64,000 nucleotides of DNA from Symsagittifera roscoffensis. Its lineage: Eukaryota > Xenacoelomorpha > Acoela > Convolutidae. The DNA lies in contig NC_087062.1 in assembly GCF_963678635.1 (NCBI RefSeq), forward strand, positions 101,109,209-101,173,208. The letters run 5' to 3'. Below are positions 54,087 to 62,253 of the stretch, one piece after another. A program made the translations under genes and the position numbers. A model generated the notes under the pieces. It saw nothing but the letters and a program-made list of their open reading frames with translations. It searched no databases and was not told where the DNA came from. Each line of letters begins with the position of its first letter. The stretch's first letter is position 1.

Positions 54087-55607
54087 CAGAGTTTTTTAGA
54101 ACAGTTCTTCTGTAATTCAAGGATGGATGATGGACGTTGGTATTTGGTGAACATCATAATTTTCTTCCGCTTCTTCTTTGTTAAAGAAGTTTCAGGAAGC
54201 TGGAGTTAGGGACATAAGACGTTGTGTTCTTCTTGTGACAACGACTGAGTCTCTGCAACAAAATCAATTCTGCTTTCAGAATGGTTGGCTATGTCAGGTT
54301 TTTCTGTTCTTCGGGGAGAACTTCTTTTGTGTCTGATCTAGCTTGGGAATGGCGTGGAGATTGTGCGTGGAGGGGATGCCTGGTTACTCGGATCTGTACG
54401 TACACTTGAGTCATCGAGGTGGTCATTGGTCTAGTTCAATGAAGTCCTTTTCTGCGAGGTCAAGTCGTACTCTAAATCCTTTGAGTTGTGATTGTGAGCG
54501 GCATATTGATTGTAGTTGGTCATTCTCTCTCGAGTGTGGTGGGGTCGTTTTGTCTTTTGATGTTCGTCCTTGGTGTTGTATTCTGATCTATGTATTGCAT
54601 CATGTGATTTTACATTTTATAAAACTTTTATTAGTTTAATATTTTTTAATAATGAATTTAGTTAGTTGTTTTCACAAAAGCTTTTTGTTTTAGTTCGGTT
54701 ATTTTGAAGAGTTACTCACACTTGAGTAGCTCTTATTAAAAATAGTGGTGTGGTCACAAAGCGTGGATGTAGCGCGGTGGGTTAGGCCGGCTATAGAGCA
54801 TGCTCAGGACGTCCTTCCTGGTGGGTTAGGCCAGGAGTGGGAGTATGATTTCATGCGGTTTTTGTGAGGGGTCCTGTTATGTGACAACGTTTTATGTTGG
54901 GTTTGTTGTGGTTTTTCTTATGTTTTGTTGGTTGTGTCCTTTTTTCAAAAATCAAATTGTTTGTGGTATGGGTTTGTCTTTCGACTTTTTTGTGTTTTAT
55001 TATTTCTTTCTTAGACTTTATAATAGTCTTCAAAAGAATAAATTATCCAGTTTTAAACTGGGTTAATCCGGTTTGGGTACCGATGGTTTCCTTTTCTTAG
55101 TCATGCTGTTATTCTATGATTTGTGGTATTTAGTAAGCTGCGTTGGTTAGTTTTGTTTAGTATATGATTCCTTTCCAACCGGGTTAAAGGAAAGTTTGAA
55201 ACATGTTATTATATGTTAGAGTTGTTGAGTGTGAAAACTTGAAACTGAAATTCATTATTTTAAACAATTCTTCGTGGGCGAGCTGTGCGAGTGTGGATAG
55301 AATTTCTGTGCGAATGAATGAGAATATCAAAAGGTTAGTACTGCAATTGCATTTTATTAATTTACTGCATAGAATTTGGAAATTTACTGCTAGTTATGGG
55401 GGAATTTTAAGTTACAAATTTTCATCATAATTAGATTTACTGCTTGTGGGGAAAATTTTAGAAATGAATTTACTGCATTGGTATTAAATTTATAAATTTA
55501 TAAGTGTAAGAGATTAATAGAATTTTTGAAATCTGTTTGATGAAATTTGCGATTTTTATTTGTCTTTTGTGGTTTTTGTAGGTGATCGTCGGATGAAGGC
55601 TAAAAAT
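54087..55607 (-). other. B2 3' untranslated region
   Basis: Collinear with the B1 3' region: TTTACTGCAT words clustered at about 55340-55490, the paired GGTGGGTTAGGCC repeat near 54778 and 54821, and the stem-loop at 54707-54734. No sense-strand gene. Confidence 0.6.
54707..54734 (-). promoter_or_regulatory. Conserved 3' stem-loop (B2)
   Basis: The plus strand reads AAGAGTTACTC-ACACTT-GAGTAGCTCTT: the same 11-bp stem as B1 with a different loop. Confidence 0.6.
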
Positions 55608-55687
55608 CTAAAGAAAACATGAATAAAGTATGGTGAGTTTTTTTTATATTTCAATTAGTTAGTTATATTCATTTAATTCATACTTAC
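55608..55687 (-). other. Short intron after the ORF-X stop (B2)
   Basis: Minus strand: stop, CAG/GTAAGTATG, about 80 bp, then ATGTTTTCTTTAG. Same donor and acceptor as B1 with a different interior length. Confidence 0.6.
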
Positions 55688-55690
55688 CTG

Positions 55691-57496
55691 TTAGTCGTCG
55701 GGGAAAAAACCGTGGGGGAAGATGTCGTGAATTAGTTCTGAAGTTGTTAGTAGTTTAGCTAAGATGCGGATGATATTTTTAGTTTGAAGCAGTGGCCAAA
55801 GCAATTGAAGTGCCTTAATAGTGGTTAGTTCTTCAGTGCCAACTGCAAACTCATAAGGTGTGTTTTGGATTAGATTATATAATTTGTGATTGAATTTAGT
55901 GTTGTGGATGAATTCTAAAATTGGGATTTCTATAGGTTGTACAAACTCATGCGGGATAAGGAAGGGTCGGGATTCTTCGGCGTTGAAGGTCTTGGTGATG
56001 GGACAGAAGATGTACATTTGGGTTATGGGGTCATAATTACGAAGAATACCATGGAGGTTAGTGTCTTTAATACAATATGTGAAATTTAGGAAAAATGGTG
56101 AAGTGTATTTGGAATTAATGAATTGAAAACGATGGTGTGGTTGTCTAGAGGGTGTGTGTAGGTCAAAGTGATTTTGGATGAAGCGATAATAACTATATGT
56201 GTGGGTTTGTTTAGTGCGCAACATAATATCGTGTGAGCAGTTTAAATCTCTTTCGTGTGGTGCAAGGAAATGAAAGGTTAGTGAAAATATTTGGAAGCGT
56301 TCTTTGAAACTTTCGTACGCTTGTGTGTCTGTTAGTGCTTCTGAAATAATGTGATCAAACTTTCGGTCGAAGATGTTTAGTGTGAATATATATGGTGTCT
56401 TGATGAAAAATTTCTCGGTAATTTGTGGATTAGCGAAGCGATCGTCGTCTAAGAATTGATCTTGGTTAGCTCTGATGATGTTGTGATCGTAGTATTCGAG
56501 TGTATATTCGTTAGCTCTAGGTGCAGTGTGTGTTTTTAGTGATTTTTTATATCCAACGTAAGTAAATTGTCTAGCGGTTAGTGGTGTAGTGAGTCGATAT
56601 AGCATGTCCGTATTTCGCTCTATATCGATGTGAGTGTTAGATAAAGGTAAGCAAAGAGGGTTAGTAAAATGATAATATGAGGTCCAAGAGAGAGTGGGCA
56701 TTAAAACGTATTCATCTACAAAGTTGCGTGTTTCGTTAGTGTCGTGGGGGGTGTTTAAGGTGTATTGTGGGAATGAGGGTAAGGTGATGGCTAAAAATTC
56801 TTTTGTGTTAGTATGCTTGGGGTGGTTGATGTATTCACGGGCTGTTCCTGGTTTTGCTGGGAAAGGATGGTTGGGGAACTTTCTTTTAAAAGTGCGGTAA
56901 GCTCTATTAGTGTTGAGTGAAGATTCAGTTGATGTGGATGATGGTGCTAATGATTCAGTATAATTTGAAGAGGGTGTAGGGGTAGGGGGGTTGGATGAAT
57001 TTATTGTGGAGGAGATTTGGTTTATGGTTGGGGTATTAAGGTGGTAGGGTTGTTGTTGAAGGGTAATAAAATTATCTAGCTCTGGGGAGATTCGGGGGGT
57101 GTCTGGAGAATGAGATGATTGGTCAGAATGGTATGAGGAGTAGGTTGGGGTAACTTGGGAAGCATAAGAGGGTGTGGGAGTGATTGGGTCAGGGTTATTG
57201 GATAATATGGGTTGAAAAGGGGGTTGAGAAAAATTAGAAGAGTGATGAAAATTATTGGATGGGGATGGTTCTGAGTCGGCAAATTCATCGGGGGTTTCAA
57301 TATTCGGGTTATTGAGTTGTGAGATGGAGTATAAAACTGAGATGTGTGAATTAGTATCGGAATTCATGCCTGATGTTACATTATTAGATGGAAAATCGGG
57401 TGGCGGAAAAGCAAAAAGTGGTATTATTGGGATTGTGGAGGTAAGATTGGTTGGGTGGGAATTTGATCGGTGTAGTGATCCAAGTTGGCGGCTCAT
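55691..57496 (-). CDS. ORF-X: 601-aa protein of unknown family, intact
   Basis: Uninterrupted in B2. The ATG at 57496 overlaps the env stop in ATGA. Residues 1-205 are Ser/Pro/Thr/Asn-rich and probably disordered (TPDEFADSEPSPSN, PTPTPSSNYTESLAPSST). From about 207 it looks folded: AYRTFKRKFPNHPFPAKPGT, FVDEYVLMPTLSWTSYYHF, NEYTLEYYDHNIIRANQDQF, FAVGTEELTTIKALQLL and the end DIFPHGFFPDD. There is no signal peptide or membrane span, so it is probably cytosolic or virion-internal. The sequence between the two copies is strongly conserved, and B1 carries only one stop, suggesting recent selection. I recognise no homologous family. The intron that follows its stop ties it to a spliced message. 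Confidence 0.85.
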   Translation of the reverse strand: MSRQLGSLHRSNSHPTNLTSTIPIIPLFAFPPPDFPSNNVTSGMNSDTNSHISVLYSISQLNNPNIETPDEFADSEPSPSNNFHHSSNFSQPPFQPILSNNPDPITPTPSYASQVTPTYSSYHSDQSSHSPDTPRISPELDNFITLQQQPYHLNTPTINQISSTINSSNPPTPTPSSNYTESLAPSSTSTESSLNTNRAYRTFKRKFPNHPFPAKPGTAREYINHPKHTNTKEFLAITLPSFPQYTLNTPHDTNETRNFVDEYVLMPTLSWTSYYHFTNPLCLPLSNTHIDIERNTDMLYRLTTPLTARQFTYVGYKKSLKTHTAPRANEYTLEYYDHNIIRANQDQFLDDDRFANPQITEKFFIKTPYIFTLNIFDRKFDHIISEALTDTQAYESFKERFQIFSLTFHFLAPHERDLNCSHDIMLRTKQTHTYSYYRFIQNHFDLHTPSRQPHHRFQFINSKYTSPFFLNFTYCIKDTNLHGILRNYDPITQMYIFCPITKTFNAEESRPFLIPHEFVQPIEIPILEFIHNTKFNHKLYNLIQNTPYEFAVGTEELTTIKALQLLWPLLQTKNIIRILAKLLTTSELIHDIFPHGFFPDD

Positions 57497-60111
57497 CGTG
57501 GGCTAAAAAAATGATTATTTTGAGACTGAAAAGCGGTGGTATGGGGTTGTTCAATAATTTGTTCATAAGTATTATCATCTTGTGACTGGTGTGTCATTAT
57601 ATGTTGAATGGGACTTTGTGATGTGGTGAGTCGAAAATTTGGATTATGTGTGATGGCTAAATTTCGAAAATTTCGTGGGACTAGGGATAGTGGATGGTTA
57701 TTTGGTAGGGGTGGTAATTGTGGTGCCGTTGGCGTTATGTCTACATTGTTATGTTCTTCGTCGTATGTATTTTGTCGTGTTGTTATTTTTGTGTTATATT
57801 CTTTTATTTGTGCGTCTAAAAGAATTTTGTTTATAGATGTAGAAAAGATTCCAAAAAATCCTGCAAAGAGTATGCGTGCTACGCTTGCTTGTCTGTTTAC
57901 TTGTGTGTGTATAGCACATGTGTTGTAGATTCCTTTTAAAAGTGAGAAAAGAAATCCAATAAAGTTAAACATTGCGTATAAAATAGTCAATTTTTCTAAG
58001 ATGTAGTAGGGCCATCCTAGAAAATCGAGGATCTCATTTTTGAGTGTAACAAAGCTAAAAATGTTAATTGGTGATATATCTTGGGGACGGTATTTTTCAC
58101 CGTTTAGATATATATAATCTTTAATGTCTTTAAAATATCCGCTATAGTCTTGCGTGTAGATATCGGCAAATCCTGCGGTTTCTGCAAGTTTGCGTAAATT
58201 TTGGTCTATTGATTGTCTTTGTATAGTGTCCATTTGTGTTAATAATTCTTGGAATTGTTGTGTTCTAATGTGATGTTGAATATCTGATTTTGAATAGATT
58301 CCTATTGATTGTAAGTCTATATTTGGGTTTCGAGCAATAGCGCGAATGCTTTCTGGTGAAAATTTTTTGAGTGATTGCATTAATGTGGGATATGGAGTGA
58401 GAAGATAATATTTATTTTCATCAGGGTTTAGTTGTACTACATTGTGGCTGTTTTCTGATCCACATGGGACTGCGGTATCCCAGAAATAGGTTCTTCGTGA
58501 AAGTGTATCCACGAAATGTACTTTATTCTTATAAAAGATAGGGATTCTTTTATAACATCGTTTATCTTCAAAAACGTATAGTGATGATACTTTTTTAGTA
58601 CAAGTATAAAACCATAAGATGTTTCCTTCATAGTCTAAAAAATTTGATCTATTTCCAGATAATAAGTATCCTGCATAGGGTATTTTTAATACTGCTAGTG
58701 CAAGTGATTGTAATATTTGTGTTCGTTCTAATTCGCATAGGTGGTGTAGTGTTTCTAATTCGGAGAGTGACATTTCTTGAAAAATTCGGCTAATTGTATA
58801 ATCTAGTTTCATATCTAAATGAATATCATAGTGGATATTACCGAAATATGTAGTATTCATTAGTGATAATTCTTGTAAGCGTGTGCTTCTGGTGTCATGG
58901 GGTTTTAGATGTCCACCAGGTTGTCCGTTGCTTTTTTCAAAATTAACTGGTATATAGGATGTTCCTTCGTTTAGAGGATGACCTGTGGCATATGGGTCGA
59001 TTTTTACCTTTCCAGTGGTCATGTCGAATCCTTTTTCGTATTCAACTAATATTTCAGAATATTGTGTTCTGTGAAGTGGATTCCTGTATTTACATGCAAG
59101 TTCTGTTTCTTGATATATTTGGAAACGTGTCAATTTGTTTTCTATATTGTCTATGTTTCTAAAATTAGAACTTAGTTTTCGTGATGGATGGACTTGTTCA
59201 TATGGAATTGATTGTATAAAATATTTTTCGTGAAATTTTATCATACGAGCGTGTATTTTTGCTACTTGAAATGTTGTACATGTATCTTCGGGGAACCAAA
59301 CAATTGTTGCTTGTGTTCTCGTTGTAGGGTCGCAATAACCTTGATCATTTTTACAAGGTAATCGGATTCCTTGATAGATCATTGTATTATCTGATAAATC
59401 TCGTGTTAGTTGTATTTTTTCGAGTTGTATTTTCCAATCGAAAAACATTATTTCTTGGTATCCTTTATTTTTTGTGTCTGCTTTGCAGTTTGATGGGTCA
59501 TTTATACCAATGTGTGGTATCCAATGTTTATCGTGTAGGTCATAGGTTAATCGTCCGTGTGCGCCGTTATACGGGTATTTTTCGTCTAGTTTTATATGTC
59601 CTTGGTGTCTTTCAAGTTGTGATTGATGTACAGAGTCTGGAAAAACTTGAAAATTAACTAACTTTCTTTGGGAGTTTTTATTTTGTGTGATGTTTAGTCT
59701 GAGTAATTCATTTTTACAATCGTCGGGATTGAGATGTAAAAGACGTTCTATATTACTTTGATAGAATGATTCATGGTCAAGTCGGTTTTTGTTTCCGTTC
59801 GAGACTTGTGAACAATGTACTTTCTTTTCGGAAAATGTTGCTGTGAATTTATAACCTGTAACTGTTGTTGCTCGGGCTTTTGAATAGAGTGTTGCTATTA
59901 CATCTGTGGTTTCTATAGCTTGTGGTTCTGTTTCACATTGTGATACTTGATTTATTGCATATTTATGTAGTGTTTTTTGTTCATTTTCTTCACAATCGTA
60001 ATGTGTTACTAATAAATCTTGTGGTCCTGTACGAGGGGAAGGGTTAATGTTTTGATTTGAGATTACTAGAAAAAGGAGTTGGAGAAAAATTAATAATTTT
60101 AGAATATACAT
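57493..60111 (-). CDS. env: Envelope-like fusion glycoprotein, 872 aa, intact (B2)
   Basis: Probable surface glycoprotein. Signal peptide MYILKLLIFLQLLFLVIS. The ectodomain has spaced cysteines (HYDCEE, VSQCET, VHCSQV, DDCKNE, SNCKAD, RLPCKNDQGYCDP, EDTCTTF, LACKYR) and several N-x-S/T sites. Near the C-terminus are hydrophobic stretches at about 700-725 (LYAMFNFIGFLFSLLKGIY) and about 745-765 (ARILFAGFFGIFSTSINKIL), then a polar tail of about 100 residues. The N-terminal cysteine layout and the G-x-x-L-P-C...G-x-C motif resemble the chuvirus-type glycoproteins that several invertebrate LTR retrotransposons have captured. That assignment is from pattern only. It starts 13 nt inside the Pro-rich ORF and overlaps ORF-X by 4 nt. 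Confidence 0.8.
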   Translation of the reverse strand: MYILKLLIFLQLLFLVISNQNINPSPRTGPQDLLVTHYDCEENEQKTLHKYAINQVSQCETEPQAIETTDVIATLYSKARATTVTGYKFTATFSEKKVHCSQVSNGNKNRLDHESFYQSNIERLLHLNPDDCKNELLRLNITQNKNSQRKLVNFQVFPDSVHQSQLERHQGHIKLDEKYPYNGAHGRLTYDLHDKHWIPHIGINDPSNCKADTKNKGYQEIMFFDWKIQLEKIQLTRDLSDNTMIYQGIRLPCKNDQGYCDPTTRTQATIVWFPEDTCTTFQVAKIHARMIKFHEKYFIQSIPYEQVHPSRKLSSNFRNIDNIENKLTRFQIYQETELACKYRNPLHRTQYSEILVEYEKGFDMTTGKVKIDPYATGHPLNEGTSYIPVNFEKSNGQPGGHLKPHDTRSTRLQELSLMNTTYFGNIHYDIHLDMKLDYTISRIFQEMSLSELETLHHLCELERTQILQSLALAVLKIPYAGYLLSGNRSNFLDYEGNILWFYTCTKKVSSLYVFEDKRCYKRIPIFYKNKVHFVDTLSRRTYFWDTAVPCGSENSHNVVQLNPDENKYYLLTPYPTLMQSLKKFSPESIRAIARNPNIDLQSIGIYSKSDIQHHIRTQQFQELLTQMDTIQRQSIDQNLRKLAETAGFADIYTQDYSGYFKDIKDYIYLNGEKYRPQDISPINIFSFVTLKNEILDFLGWPYYILEKLTILYAMFNFIGFLFSLLKGIYNTCAIHTQVNRQASVARILFAGFFGIFSTSINKILLDAQIKEYNTKITTRQNTYDEEHNNVDITPTAPQLPPLPNNHPLSLVPRNFRNLAITHNPNFRLTTSQSPIQHIMTHQSQDDNTYEQIIEQPHTTAFQSQNNHFFSPR

Positions 60112-61232
60112 GTGTATGATAATCCTGAGTATGGATTATAAAATGTTATGTAGCCAATTGTGTTTTTGGTATATCTGTCGTATTTGTATATTACTTCAGT
60201 AGTTATAAACGGTGGTGGTAGTGATTGAGCTGTTATGTTAGGTGGATTTAGTGGGTAGGGATGTTGGGTAATATTATTTAACTTAACTGTGATTTCAAAC
60301 TTTAATTGTAAACTGTTTTGTTGGAGTATTTGAATATTGTGATCACGGATATCGTTGTGAATATCTTGGCGATATTGTAATCTATTAAGTGCCCAGTTAT
60401 GAAGGCGGTTACTTTCTTGATGTTGTCCAAATAGTGGTGGAGGTGCTGTAAATGTATTCCAATCTAGTCTTAAAGGAATATTTGTTGTTGATTGTTCTCG
60501 ATATCTGGCGTCGAGATTATTTGGAAAATTTAAGTTAAAGGGTGGTGGTGAAAACTGGCTTATTGATGGTGTTGATGGTAGTGATAATGTTTCTGGTAGT
60601 GATGAGGATGTTGTTGTATCCGTAGAAATATCTATGGGGTCATTGACTAAATTTGGTTCACCTTGTGTAAATGAATGTGTAGTCCAATATGGAAATCGTG
60701 ATGTTTGGTTTGTGGGGTTGAAAGGATTTTCACGTATTTGCTCAGATGTTGGTGTTGAACCTAAGTAATCTGATGGTAGGCTTGAGGTGCTACGTTGTGA
60801 AAGAATCGTAGGGGTTTCTGGTAATGTATCAATGGTGTTTTCTGGAGTGTTTTGTGATGGGGATTGAGGTATGTCAAAGTGAACTCGTGGAGTTTGAAGA
60901 TTTCTGTTTCGTCGAGGATGTATAATTTGTCTATTTATTTCGACTGTATTTTGGTTTTGACTAGAATTTTTTATTCTACTTAGTTCTTGTGGTAGTGTTG
61001 GGTATAGGTTATATGTTGGTTCGCTTAAAGGTGCTTGTCGTTGAACTGGTTCTAGTGGTTCTTATAAACGAGCATGTCGTTCTTCAAAAGTGTATGGATT
61101 GTCTTGAAAAGAAATTCGTGTAGATGTTTGAGGATTTTGAGTAGTTGAAGGTGGTGTTTGGTTATCTTGGGATGATGTCGGTGAAGACTGATTCTGTGAC
61201 TGTTGGGTAGCAATTTTTGATGGTTTTTTGAA
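60099..61232 (-). pseudogene. Pro/Ser-rich ORF (B2), one early stop
   Basis: Open from 61232 to 60099 except for a single TAA at 61062-61064, where B1 has a Ser codon. It has a longer N-terminus than B1: Gln/Ser/Thr/Pro-rich (IATQQSQNQSSPTSSQDNQT). The same disordered middle and ordered C-terminal part follow, ending across the env start. No in-frame ATG lies upstream of the conserved region, so the natural start must be supplied by splicing or a non-AUG codon. Confidence 0.55.
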
Positions 61233-61240
61233 TTATTGCT

Positions 61241-61429
61241 TTAGTGAGAAATTTTGTGTTTATTATAATATTCTTCCAAAAAAAGAATTAGAAGGACTGT
61301 TGCTAGGGCAAATGTGAGGATTGCTTTCTTTATACATTTACAGATGGTCAAAATGAGGGATGATAAGAATGCTATGAAAATTACAAACAATAAAAAAATA
61401 TCGGTTCTACTGAAAATTGTTCGTATCAT
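61241..61429 (-). CDS. TM-B (B2), 62 aa
   Basis: Same length and topology as the B1 protein. Differences are conservative within membrane spans (for example I/V, T/A, V/L), with polar changes only at the C-terminal tail. Starts in the ATGA overlap with TM-A (61426-61429). Confidence 0.7.
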   Translation of the reverse strand: MIRTIFSRTDIFLLFVIFIAFLSSLILTICKCIKKAILTFALATVLLILFLEEYYNKHKISH

Positions 61430-61656
61430 TTAGACAAGTTGTATAAATCGTACCTGTGGATATAATCAAGGGTTTTGGAAAGTTGGAGGAATAGTTCGAG
61501 TATGGTGTAGAAAATTAAAAAAATGTTACAAAAAATGATTAGGATTATTAGAAAAGATTCAAGTATATCAAAAAGAAATATTATAAAGGTTTCGAATATT
61601 GTAAAAAAATGTTTAAGATTTATGAGTATTTGAGTAACTGTTTGAGAGAAGAGCAT
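61426..61656 (-). CDS. TM-A (B2), 76 aa
   Basis: Same length as in B1. The central hydrophobic stretch FIIFLFDILESFLIILIIFC and the C-terminal motif LDYIHRYD are kept, while the N-terminal polar part varies (FSQTVTQILINLKHFF). Confidence 0.7.
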   Translation of the reverse strand: MLFSQTVTQILINLKHFFTIFETFIIFLFDILESFLIILIIFCNIFLIFYTILELFLQLSKTLDYIHRYDLYNLSK

Positions 61657-62253
61657 TTAAGAAATGATCTCTTGGTCGAATATTTTTTTCTGTTTGAGGC
61701 GATTTTCAAGTGTGGTCGGATTATTTATTAGTTTTTTGACAAGTGGGTTGAGTTTTGTGAAAAATTGTTGGGGGCAATTTTCATGGTGATTGGGAGGTCG
61801 TCTTTTTCTTTATTTTTGTTTGTCAAATGATCCGGGGTATGGTGAGATTTTTATTCTTTAGGCTAATTAAAATGTTCATTTTGTTACTTTAGGCTAAGTT
61901 AACAAATTTGCTTTGGGGGTATTCGTGGTCTGAGTTGGGGAAATATTGTTGATCTTTGGGTTATTAGATAAGGGAGGGGTACGGTATTATGGTGATATTT
62001 ATTTTAGTTGTCAAGTTGGAGTGGTTTGCTTATTTTTGACCTGGAGGTCGTAAAGTTATAGTTATAGATGTGCCTGGAGTTCTATATGATTCGTCTAATT
62101 GGTCTTAGTTTGAGTTAGAGAAAGTGACGGATTGGATGAATCCTATTGGTCTATTTTGAACTAAAATTATTACGTACTTGTCAGCATGTTATTTTGAAAA
62201 ATGTAAATGAAAAATGTTTCGGAGGTTTCAAGATTGTGAAGTAAATGTTAAAA
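61657..62253 (-). other. B2 intergenic region between pol and TM-A
   Basis: Non-coding; collinear with B1 43120-43712, including the repeated TTAGCCTAA-type words near 61857-61899. Confidence 0.5.
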
